Assembly: GCA_937897585.1 (NCBI GenBank)
Contig: CALCNY010000203.1
Location: 1 to 16,513, forward strand
From: an uncultured Chitinophagaceae bacterium
GTDB taxonomy: Bacteria > Bacteroidota > Bacteroidia > Chitinophagales > Chitinophagaceae
Length of the DNA stretch: 16,513 bases
Direction: 5' to 3'
The number at the start of each line of letters is the position of its first letter. Position 1 is the stretch's first letter. A program made the position numbers and the translations under genes. Under the pieces are notes generated by a model. That model ran no database searches. It was not told where the DNA came from and saw only the letters and a program-made list of their open reading frames with translations. Shown piece after piece: positions 7,679-15,019 of this stretch.

Positions 7679-7717
7679 GTTCAAAAGGTTTGATAAGTTC
7701 AATTAGTTCAAAAGGTT
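7679..7717. repeat. Two direct copies of GTTCAAAAGGTT
   Basis: The 12-mer occurs at 7679-7690 and 7706-7717, 27 bp apart, with related GATAAGTTCAATTA sequence between them. It lies in the same intergenic space as the GCTGGATA array and looks like a second, decayed short-repeat array. No function is apparent. Confidence 0.5.
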
Positions 7718-7781
7718 CATATATTAAATTCCCAATTCCTAATCCCCCAAAAAAAACCTCCTAACTTCAGAACTTACTAAT

Positions 7782-9215
7782 TTACTGAACAGAATGCTCC
7801 GAATTACCTGATTTCATGATGTTCAAATCGCTTGGTTTTTCTGTTATTACCCAAAGCAATGATGATTCCCAGATTCCGTTACGTTTGATAAGTTGATATG
7901 ATTTGGTAACTATTTCTCCGGTTGCGGCGTTTTCTTCTTTTACAATAATTTGCTTTTCGTTTTGAGTAGTTTCTTCTTTTTTGCTAATAAATGAAACAGC
8001 CTCAGTTGTTTTCAGCAAATCAATATTAATATCGTTTTGAATGCTGTTGTGAGTTACTGGTAGGTTTTTATGTTCAATAATAAATTCATTGGCTTTATTA
8101 TTTAATTTTAAAGGCAATGGATTTATCGCTGATTTATTTTCAAGATGTATTTCTTTTCTAGCAGCAATGATTTTGTTATTTGTAACAAGAGCTGCATTGT
8201 TTGAAGTGGATACTTTATGTGAAACATTTTGTACTTTTTTCGAATTAGTAGTCAGATTAAAGTACACAGATGCAGTTAGCATAAACAACAGAGTCAACAT
8301 GGAAAATGAAAATGTGGTTTGCTGAAATCGTGATGGTTTTTTTTCAATATGCCTGTATGAAGTAAAAAATTCAATACGTTTTAAAAGTGAAAATCTGCTG
8401 GAAACTGCTGCTAAAAATATACCTGATTTGTTAACCTTAGCTGGAACCGCAACTTTGAAAAGTGATTCTGCATAAGTAATCACGTTATAATTATAATGTA
8501 AGACTTGCAAATCACATCTTAATTCTCTTTCCCATCTAATTTGATTGCAGATTCTTTTAATGAAAGGATTGAAGTAAAAAATATGCTCATTCACAATTAA
8601 TATCCAATTGAAAAGAAAGTCATTGTTTTTAATGTGAGTCAGCTCATGTAAAATCAACGCTTCAGTTTCTGCAACACTTAATTTTGACATTAATGCCAAT
8701 GGTAATAAAATAATCGGTTTGAAATAGCCAAATGTTACCGGAGTGCTGATATGATTGGCATACCAAATTTTTATTTTTCTTTTGATGCCTAATTCAAGTG
8801 ATTTACGAAGTGTAAAGAGTTTGATATCTACATTAGGCTTCTCTAAGTTGCTCATGAATTGCTGCTTAAGCTTCATCCATTTCAACAAAGTAATAGATGA
8901 TTTTGTGAGCAAAACAATGAAATACGCAATTGTCAAATATGGAGCTATAGTTGCAATGAAATTATTTAAAGTGAATATTTGAGGTAGGAGTGTGAAGCTG
9001 TAATTTGTAAATTCACTTGAATTATAAATAATGATAAAAGTTATTATCGAAACAAAAAATTGAGTAACTAGAAGTAATAATAATTTTTTTGTTTTGGTAT
9101 CAGGCGACTGATTTTTGTATAAGACGGAATCGAAATAAATATAAACAGAAATCAATAGCGATTGCCAAAGACTATGAAAAAAAGTGAGCAATAAAGCGGT
9201 TGAAAACAAATTCAT
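7782..9215 (-). CDS. M56 (BlaR1/MecR1-like) membrane metallopeptidase without a penicillin-binding sensor domain
   Basis: This 477-residue integral membrane zinc peptidase probably controls the adjacent BlaI-type repressor. The N-terminus has the HSLWQ motif common in M56 proteins, and hydrophobic segments lie near 4-28, 44-64 and 88-108. The catalytic HELTH motif is at 190-194, followed by RWERELRCDLQVL, which supplies the usual downstream E-x-x-x-D-type region. A further membrane segment lies near 300-318. The remaining 159 residues are polar, Lys/Asn/Glu-rich, and lack the SxxK, SxN and KTG motifs of the BlaR1 sensor domain. Its ATG overlaps the repressor stop codon by 4 bp (ATGA), implying translational coupling. 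In the BlaR1 paradigm, activation leads to repressor cleavage. The signal sensed here is unknown, and a beta-lactam role is not shown. Confidence 0.88.
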   Translation of the reverse strand: MNLFSTALLLTFFHSLWQSLLISVYIYFDSVLYKNQSPDTKTKKLLLLLVTQFFVSIITFIIIYNSSEFTNYSFTLLPQIFTLNNFIATIAPYLTIAYFIVLLTKSSITLLKWMKLKQQFMSNLEKPNVDIKLFTLRKSLELGIKRKIKIWYANHISTPVTFGYFKPIILLPLALMSKLSVAETEALILHELTHIKNNDFLFNWILIVNEHIFYFNPFIKRICNQIRWERELRCDLQVLHYNYNVITYAESLFKVAVPAKVNKSGIFLAAVSSRFSLLKRIEFFTSYRHIEKKPSRFQQTTFSFSMLTLLFMLTASVYFNLTTNSKKVQNVSHKVSTSNNAALVTNNKIIAARKEIHLENKSAINPLPLKLNNKANEFIIEHKNLPVTHNSIQNDINIDLLKTTEAVSFISKKEETTQNEKQIIVKEENAATGEIVTKSYQLIKRNGIWESSLLWVITEKPSDLNIMKSGNSEHSVQ

Positions 9216-9604
9216 GCTTTTTGTTTTGACTTAAGCGTTTTAATTAAGGCTTCTATTTTTAATAACTCTTCCTGAGTTGTATTTTGATGGCCAAGTGCCT
9301 GTAAAACTAATTCAGTAGAAGAACCACTGAAAAGATTGTCTATCATTCTATGAAGGAACTGATGTTGTGTGTTTTCCTTTGAAACTGCAGGTTCATAAAT
9401 ATGAGACTTGCTTGAATCATCTCTGGTAACCAGCTTTTTCTCATGCATAATTTGCATCAATTTCAAAGTGGTTGTGTAGCCGGAATCTTTATGTTCACTG
9501 AGTTTTTCGTGAACCATCCTAACTGAAGCTTTTTTCAAATCCCATAATACAGAAAGGATTTCCAATTCACTTTCAGTTGGTTTTAAAGCTTTTTCTTTTA
9601 GCAT
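9212..9604 (-). CDS. BlaI/MecI/CopY-family winged-helix repressor
   Basis: The 130-residue protein has the family's standard length and layout. The N-terminal winged-helix DNA-binding domain spans about 10-80 and contains PTESELEILSVLWDL and SGYTTTLKLMQIMHEKKLV. A helical dimerisation region follows (about 85-128). Such repressors bind TACA/TGTA-type dyads as dimers and are inactivated by proteolysis triggered by the M56 partner, whose gene overlaps this one. Aligning its ELVLQALG by eye with the remembered MecI/BlaI region puts Gln-Ala where the described Asn-Phe cleavage pair lies, so cleavage may occur elsewhere or by another protease; this alignment is from memory. A 16-bp dyad starts 2 bp upstream of the ATG and suggests autoregulation. 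Regulated targets beyond this operon cannot be seen. Confidence 0.92.
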   Translation of the reverse strand: MLKEKALKPTESELEILSVLWDLKKASVRMVHEKLSEHKDSGYTTTLKLMQIMHEKKLVTRDDSSKSHIYEPAVSKENTQHQFLHRMIDNLFSGSSTELVLQALGHQNTTQEELLKIEALIKTLKSKQKA

Positions 9605-9606
9605 AA

Positions 9607-9631
9607 TACGATTTTATTCGTACGCAATATA
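9607..9631 (-). promoter_or_regulatory. Candidate autoregulatory operator and -7 box of the repressor gene
   Basis: TACGA (9607-9611) and TCGTA (9618-9622) form a dyad, TACGATTTTATTCGTA, 16 bp overall, the size expected for a BlaI/MecI half-site pair. On the minus strand a TATATTG box (9625-9631) lies immediately upstream, so transcription would start within or next to the dyad and leave a leader of roughly 10-20 nt. A bound repressor would block initiation. No clear -33 TTG was found at normal spacing. The dyad is seen directly; its binding by this repressor is inferred. Confidence 0.5.
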
Positions 9632-9680
9632 AAAAAGTAATTGTTATAAAAATGTGATTTTAAAAGTTTCTTTCTAAAAC

Positions 9681-12497
9681 TTATCTGATGAGGATGAAGC
9701 TGCCTTTTTTAAAGGTAGTTTGACCTAAATCGCAATCGGCCTCTATAATGTAAATGTAGGTTCCCATGGGTTGGTCGGTGTTTTTAAATTTTCCGTCCCA
9801 ACCAAATGGCTTTTCATTGGGTGTAAAATTTCTTTTTTCGAAAACTAATTGACTAGCCCTATTGAAAATGGCAAATCGCTTGATGTGCTTGATGCCATGA
9901 GATAAAGGATAATAAATGTCATTATTTCCATCATTATTTGGCGTGAATGCATTTGGCATTAAAAGATGGGCATTGTTGCATTCCACAACAAGTGTAATAG
10001 TTTTAGTGATAAAACAACCACTGTCAGTTGTAGCTTTCAAACTATAGGTTTTTGTATCATCTATGATAGTTTGAGGAAACATACAAGTGCTACAATTTAA
10101 TCCAATTGCAGGGCTCCATAATGCACTTACAATATTGTTACTGTAAGTTGGTGTAATGGTATAATTAGCATTATAAGGTAGAAAAAGTGTTGAAGGCAAA
10201 TCAACTTCAGCACTTGATTTTAAATTTACCGTAATTTCTTTGCTGCTGCTAAAACAACCAGCAGAATCTGTGAGGGTAGCTAAATAGGTTCTTGTCGCTG
10301 ATACAGAAACTGCAGGAGAATAACTCACCGGATTATCAAGCTCTAAAATTGGAGCCCAAATTATTTTTTTATTTGGAGGACCAACTTGTAATGTGGCGAT
10401 TTGTTTTTCACAAACATAAACCTTATCAGGATTGGCTGTTGCAGAGAAAGGTTCAAATACTTTAATGTAAATGCTATCAGAAGAAATGCAATTATAACTG
10501 TTTTTTACAGTTGCATAAATACTGGCACTATGAGCTGGTGTAATAAAACTGCTGTCGCAATTGTTGCATAACCCTTGAATGGGAACAGTCGTTCTCCAAA
10601 GAATATCGTCGCTAGTATAACCAATCAAAGTATCCGTATTTCCTGAGCAATACACTGCGTCTCTTGGTATAATCCAAATAAAAGGCATTGGTCTTACATC
10701 AATGTTTTTTGAAAGTGTATCCTTACAGCCATTGTTATCTATGGCAGTTAGAGATATCGTATAATTCCCTTCTTTTGGATAATTGTAAAATCTAGGTTGG
10801 ATGGCATTTACTAATGCAGAGGAATCACCAAAATTCCAGATATAACTATTGATAACGTCACCCGGTAAATATGAACTTGATAAGTTATTAATGCCTACAG
10901 GTTGATTGAGGCAATTGTTGTTATCAGCAGTGAAATTTACGTTGGGACCTTTTACTACTATTTGGTGATCAAGAAATAAAGTGTCGGCACAATATGAACT
11001 TCCATTATCGATGATAACGTAATTGTTGTAATTCCCGAGTCTTGTAGCTAAAACATTTTGAAAGGAATCTGTATTAGGCCCAATGAGATTGTTCATCAAA
11101 TACCAAGTTTGCGAAGCATCTGAATTGGAGTAATTATTCATGATTCTAAAAATGGTATTACTATTTATGCAAATTGATCTTGCTGAATTAAGCAAAAAAG
11201 GAGAGGCCGTATAAATAGTAATATTTGTAGAGTCTACACAACCGGAACTTGTATCAACAACTTTTAGTATGGTATTAAATGCTCCAATTCTTGGGAAGGT
11301 GTTTGTTGGATTCAGGGAACTACTGGTAGAACCATCACCAAAATCCCAGCTGTAAGTAAGTATTCTTCCTGAGCTTGTACTGTTAAACTGAAAAGTCTTT
11401 TTATCATCACAAGTGTTTTGGTAACTGAACTTTGCAATAGCACCAATTACATTTACCACCATGGAAATAGTATCACCAGGGCAATTGTTTTGTTTTGAAG
11501 TAACTTTAATCGTTTTATTTCCTAATGAAGAAAATTTGTGAGTTGTAATGGTATCGTTTACTGCAATTGGATTGTTATTTCCAAACATCCAGTTGTATTC
11601 ATCCGCATTATCTGCTTTAGCAATGAAATGAACTCGTTCAGATCCGCAAAAAGTTTGCAAAGCAGGATAAGCCATTAAATTACTTGGAGGCGTTCCGTAT
11701 CTTACTGAGTCGAAATTGAAAGCCGCTGTACATCCATCGGTTGTTGTGATGGACAGCTTTGGTAAGTAGTTTCCTGCTGTTCCATAAATGTGAGAAATAT
11801 TTGATTGTTGGGTTGAAATGATATTCCCATCACCAAAGTTCCAACTGTAAGTAGCTATTGGACTTTGGTTGATTACCGATACAACAGCATTAAAATTATT
11901 AGTTGCAGGTACACATCCATCAGCATTTGTGTAGGCGGCAGAAATCTCAGGCTTTTTGATTTGGATGTTGAGTGTAGATTTAGATTTGCAACCACTGGTA
12001 TTGCTAAATGTAACTGAAGTGGTAAAGTTTCCGGTTGTATTGAAATTGTGGCTCAGTTGAGGCACTGTTGTGTTTTGAATGGAAGAATTATCTCCAAAAT
12101 CCCATTGAAAATTACTTGAGGTTGAACTGGTATTTGCAGTAAAAATTACTGTTTCTGGACTGCATAGTTTTTCTTTATTGCTGGATAAACTAACGGCATC
12201 AGTAGGTTTTACAATGATTTCTTTGGTTATTGAAGCCGTAGTTTTTTCATAAACTATAACCAAATGAACACGGTAAGTGCCTGCACGAAAAACGATTTTT
12301 GGGTTTGCTTGATTGCTTTTTTGTCCATTCCCAAAATTCCATAAATATCCTACGGGTCTCGAAGAAGCTTGAATAATAAAATTAATTGTTGCTGGGGCGC
12401 AATAAGAATTACCTATTGCTGTATAAGTGAAGTTTGCAGTTTGTGAAACCGCAAAATACTGTGTCCATAAAAGCAGTATGGTCAGTTTAATTTTAAT
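9681..12497 (-). CDS. Secreted PKD-repeat protein with type B (CHU_C) T9SS sorting domain; apparent ATT start
   Basis: The protein is about 938 residues when read from the ATT codon at 12495-12497. That codon begins MKIKLTILLLWTQYFAVSQ, a convincing signal peptide. The frame is open to 12512 and has no ATG, GTG or TTG before the signal peptide. The first TTG (12261-12263, residue 79) falls inside the first PKD domain and would remove the export signal. Six PKD-like W-x-F-G cores occur near residues 53, 132, 219, 303, 384 and 554, followed by Ig-like material. The C-terminal domain begins near 849 (NAFTPNNDGNNDIYYPL, GWDGKF, YIYIIEADC) and is the type B signal for T9SS export. A surface or extracellular role is inferred; the ligand is unknown. 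No porP/sprF gene is adjacent. A lost start codon, rare ATT initiation and a sequence error all remain possible. Confidence 0.85.
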   Translation of the reverse strand: MKIKLTILLLWTQYFAVSQTANFTYTAIGNSYCAPATINFIIQASSRPVGYLWNFGNGQKSNQANPKIVFRAGTYRVHLVIVYEKTTASITKEIIVKPTDAVSLSSNKEKLCSPETVIFTANTSSTSSNFQWDFGDNSSIQNTTVPQLSHNFNTTGNFTTSVTFSNTSGCKSKSTLNIQIKKPEISAAYTNADGCVPATNNFNAVVSVINQSPIATYSWNFGDGNIISTQQSNISHIYGTAGNYLPKLSITTTDGCTAAFNFDSVRYGTPPSNLMAYPALQTFCGSERVHFIAKADNADEYNWMFGNNNPIAVNDTITTHKFSSLGNKTIKVTSKQNNCPGDTISMVVNVIGAIAKFSYQNTCDDKKTFQFNSTSSGRILTYSWDFGDGSTSSSLNPTNTFPRIGAFNTILKVVDTSSGCVDSTNITIYTASPFLLNSARSICINSNTIFRIMNNYSNSDASQTWYLMNNLIGPNTDSFQNVLATRLGNYNNYVIIDNGSSYCADTLFLDHQIVVKGPNVNFTADNNNCLNQPVGINNLSSSYLPGDVINSYIWNFGDSSALVNAIQPRFYNYPKEGNYTISLTAIDNNGCKDTLSKNIDVRPMPFIWIIPRDAVYCSGNTDTLIGYTSDDILWRTTVPIQGLCNNCDSSFITPAHSASIYATVKNSYNCISSDSIYIKVFEPFSATANPDKVYVCEKQIATLQVGPPNKKIIWAPILELDNPVSYSPAVSVSATRTYLATLTDSAGCFSSSKEITVNLKSSAEVDLPSTLFLPYNANYTITPTYSNNIVSALWSPAIGLNCSTCMFPQTIIDDTKTYSLKATTDSGCFITKTITLVVECNNAHLLMPNAFTPNNDGNNDIYYPLSHGIKHIKRFAIFNRASQLVFEKRNFTPNEKPFGWDGKFKNTDQPMGTYIYIIEADCDLGQTTFKKGSFILIR

Positions 12498-12548
12498 ATA
12501 AGTACGTTTTGGTTATGGTCTTCTTTAAGGCAATCAGAATTCGGATTT

Positions 12549-12556
12549 CAAAAATA
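12549..12556 (-). promoter_or_regulatory. Candidate -7 box for the second PKD protein
   Basis: On the minus strand TATTTTTG exactly matches the Bacteroidota -7 consensus TAnnTTTG. A TTTG at 12571-12574 is a possible -33 element, but only 14 nt separate them, which is short. Initiation near 12543 would give a leader of about 45 nt to the ATT codon. The box abuts the T-run of the upstream terminator. Confidence 0.3.
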
Positions 12557-12594
12557 TAAAAAAAACGCTACAAATCATCAATTTATAGCGTTTT
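12557..12594 (-). terminator. Intrinsic terminator downstream of the pyrophosphatase gene
   Basis: Read on the minus strand, AAAACGCTA (12586-12594 side) pairs with TAGCGTTTT (12562-12570 side), nine pairs. A single mismatch and a further 4-bp AT stem follow, with a 5-nt loop. The stem runs directly into eight Ts (12558-12565). It lies about 80 nt after the pyrophosphatase stop codon. The plus strand also has TTTT after the stem, so weak bidirectional action is possible. Confidence 0.7.
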
Positions 12595-12621
12595 ACTAAA
12601 TTTTTTTCAATCTTTTTTTTC

Positions 12622-12654
12622 TTTATTTTCAAAAAATTATTGATTGAAAATAAA
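12622..12654. repeat. AT-rich 11-bp inverted repeat after the pyrophosphatase stop codon
   Basis: TTTATTTTCAA (12622-12632) and TTGAAAATAAA (12644-12654) are perfect complements with an 11-nt loop. The stem begins 20 bp past the stop codon, between the gene and its terminator. It has no T-run of its own on the minus strand. It may stabilise the mRNA 3' end. Confidence 0.4.
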
Positions 12655-12673
12655 ATTATATAAAGCAATAAAA

Positions 12674-14905
12674 TTATTTAACTAGTGAAACTGTGTTACT
12701 TTGGTCTAAGTTGATTTTTTTAATCGTAGTTTCTTTATGACATTCTGGTTTGTTGCATTCACCAGGGCAATTTGTTTTCATACCTGCAAGAGTAGGAGCA
12801 ATTACCAAAGAAACGATACTCATTAATTTAATCAAAATGTTCATTGAAGGTCCTGAAGTATCTTTAAATGGATCTCCTACGGTATCTCCGGTAACAGAAG
12901 CTTTATGTGGTTCTGATTTTTTGTAGAACATTTCGCCATTGATTTCAACACCTTTTTCGAAAGATTTTTTAGCGTTATCCCAAGCACCGCCGGCATTGTT
13001 TTGGAACATTCCCATAAGAACACCACTTACTGTAGCTCCTGCAAGGAAACCGCCTAAAGCTTCTGCACCCAATCCTGGCATAAAGCCAATAATTAGAGGA
13101 GAAATTATTGCGATTGCTCCAGGCAACATCATTTTTTTGATTGAAGCCTGAGTTGAAATAGCCACACATTTATCATATTCAGGTTTTCCTGTTCCTTCCA
13201 TAATACCAGGAATCGTTTTGAATTGACGACGAACTTCTTCCACCATAGCCATAGCTGCTTGTCCAACTGCTGTAATACAAAGTGAAGAGAATATAAATGG
13301 AATCATGCCACCTACAAACAAGCAAGCCAATACATTTGCTTTATAAATATCGATACCAGAAATTCCAGCAACACCCACGAAAGCAGCAAATAAGGCTAAA
13401 GCCGTTAATGCAGCAGAAGCAATTGCGAATCCTTTTCCTGAAGCAGCTGTTGTATTTCCTACAGCGTCTAACACGTCAGTTTTTTCACGAACGTCAGCAG
13501 GTAATTCACTCATTTCAGCGATACCACCTGCATTATCAGCAATAGGTCCAAAAGCATCGATGGCCAATTGCATAGCGGTTGTAGCCATCATACCTGCTGC
13601 GGCAATCGCCACACCATATAATCCAGCACATTCGTAAGAGCCCCAAATTCCACCAGCTAATACCAAGATAGGCAAGAAAGTAGATTCCATTCCGATAGCC
13701 AAACCACCAATTACGTTGGTAGCATGTCCTGTAGAAGATTGTTTGATGATAGAAAGCACTGGACGTTTGCCCATAGCTGTATAGTATTCAGTGATGATAC
13801 TCATTAAAGCGCCAACAGCCAATCCAACAGCAATAGCACCCATGACACCCCATTTAGTAAAAGGAATGCCTCTTAGTTCCATTTGTTCTGGCAATAACCA
13901 GTTCACTAAAAATCCTGCGGCAACAGCAGTTAAAATCATAGAACCCCAGTTACCCATATTCAAAGCTTTCTGAACAGTAGCTGTATTGATGCCCGCATTT
14001 TCACCTATTCTCACAAATAAAGTTCCGATGATTGAGAAAATAATTCCAACACCTGCAATAAGCATTGGTAAGATGATAGGAGAGAAACCGTTTAAAGTAT
14101 CTGTTCCACCTACAATAGTTGTTTGCTGCCCTAACACGATAGTAGCTAAAACTGTAGCCACATAAGATCCAAACAAATCCGCACCCATACCAGCAACGTC
14201 GCCCACATTATCACCTACGTTATCAGCAATAGTAGCTGGGTTTCTTGGATCATCTTCAGGAATGCCAGCTTCTACTTTACCAACTAAATCAGCACCTACG
14301 TCAGCTGCTTTTGTATAAATACCTCCGCCAACACGAGCAAACAAAGCAATCGATTCCGCACCCAAAGAAAAACCTGTAAGTATTTCAATTGTTTTAACCA
14401 TTTCCTCAGAATTCATGGCAGCACCTGGAGCAAAAAAATGCTTCAGTACAATATATAAACCACCTAATCCTAATACAGCTAATCCTGCTACGCCAACTCC
14501 CATAACCGCACCACCTGTAAAGGAAACACTCAAAGCTTTACTTAAACTTGTTCTTGCTGCCTGAGCAGTACGTACATTCGCTTTTGTTGCAGCTTTCATT
14601 CCTATATAACCAGCTGTAGCACTGAGTACAGCACCTATTACAAATGCAATGGCAATACTCCAATGAGAATTCGGATTTGCCTGTGCCATAACGGCTAATA
14701 ATATCGCAACGATTACAACGAAATATCCAAGCACTTTCCACTCTGCTTTCAAAAAAGCCATGGCTCCTTCAGCAATATAATTACTGATTTCTTTCATTCT
14801 GGGAGTACCGGCATCTTGTTTTGCCACCCAGTTAAATTTCACCAAGGTATAAATCAAACCAATAATACCCATAGCAGGGACAACATAAATCAGATTTTCC
14901 ATCAT
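12674..14905 (-). CDS. hppA: Membrane-bound, ion-translocating pyrophosphatase (K+-dependent type)
   Basis: This integral membrane enzyme hydrolyses pyrophosphate and pumps H+ and/or Na+ across the inner membrane. The 743 residues include roughly 16 hydrophobic segments. The signature DVGADLVGKVE is at 202-212, followed by EDDPRNPATIADNVGDNVGD (217-236), which supplies Asp residues for Mg-pyrophosphate. The motif GNTTAASGKG (483-492) has Ala and Gly where K+-independent enzymes have Lys and Thr, indicating the K+-dependent subfamily. Whether Na+, H+ or both are pumped cannot be fixed by eye. The family body ends near GDPFKDTSGPSMNILIKL and a final helix. The last 35 residues (709-743) are an unusual hydrophilic tail containing Cys713, Cys717, Cys722 and His723. 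ATG 14905 is chosen; a second ATG follows at once. A -7 box lies just upstream and a terminator follows, so it is probably monocistronic. Confidence 0.96.
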   Translation of the reverse strand: MMENLIYVVPAMGIIGLIYTLVKFNWVAKQDAGTPRMKEISNYIAEGAMAFLKAEWKVLGYFVVIVAILLAVMAQANPNSHWSIAIAFVIGAVLSATAGYIGMKAATKANVRTAQAARTSLSKALSVSFTGGAVMGVGVAGLAVLGLGGLYIVLKHFFAPGAAMNSEEMVKTIEILTGFSLGAESIALFARVGGGIYTKAADVGADLVGKVEAGIPEDDPRNPATIADNVGDNVGDVAGMGADLFGSYVATVLATIVLGQQTTIVGGTDTLNGFSPIILPMLIAGVGIIFSIIGTLFVRIGENAGINTATVQKALNMGNWGSMILTAVAAGFLVNWLLPEQMELRGIPFTKWGVMGAIAVGLAVGALMSIITEYYTAMGKRPVLSIIKQSSTGHATNVIGGLAIGMESTFLPILVLAGGIWGSYECAGLYGVAIAAAGMMATTAMQLAIDAFGPIADNAGGIAEMSELPADVREKTDVLDAVGNTTAASGKGFAIASAALTALALFAAFVGVAGISGIDIYKANVLACLFVGGMIPFIFSSLCITAVGQAAMAMVEEVRRQFKTIPGIMEGTGKPEYDKCVAISTQASIKKMMLPGAIAIISPLIIGFMPGLGAEALGGFLAGATVSGVLMGMFQNNAGGAWDNAKKSFEKGVEINGEMFYKKSEPHKASVTGDTVGDPFKDTSGPSMNILIKLMSIVSLVIAPTLAGMKTNCPGECNKPECHKETTIKKINLDQSNTVSLVK

Positions 14906-14928
14906 AACAGTTTAAGTTTTTTGGTCGG

Positions 14929-14936
14929 CAAAAATA
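14929..14936 (-). promoter_or_regulatory. Candidate -7 box for the pyrophosphatase gene
   Basis: TATTTTTG on the minus strand matches TAnnTTTG and ends 24 bp before the ATG, giving a leader of about 17 nt. No convincing TTG lies at the expected -33 spacing, so the call rests on the -7 box and its position. Confidence 0.35.
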
Positions 14937-15019
14937 GGACAAATCAACTGAAAATAGGAATATCAATGCCTCTAAATTAGATTTTTGATAAAGAAATGAC
15001 CCTTTGTTTAAGAAAAAAT

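Noticed and set aside
7469..7702. Minus-strand 77-residue frame across the GCTGGATA array
   Set aside because: It overlaps the end of the PorP/SprF gene and its content is mostly the repeat read as Tyr-Pro-Ala. The mixed 9/10-bp units argue against coding.
7782..9604. A beta-lactam resistance regulatory pair (BlaR1-BlaI)
   Set aside because: There is no penicillin-binding sensor domain and no beta-lactamase or PBP2a gene nearby, so only the broader M56/BlaI family assignment is supported.
9664..9682. AAGTTT/AAACTT hairpin as the terminator of the second PKD gene
   Set aside because: Six nearly all-AT pairs overlapping the stop codon are too weak to call.
12261..12263. TTG start for the second PKD protein
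   Set aside because: It lies inside the first PKD module, 78 codons after an intact signal peptide in the same frame.
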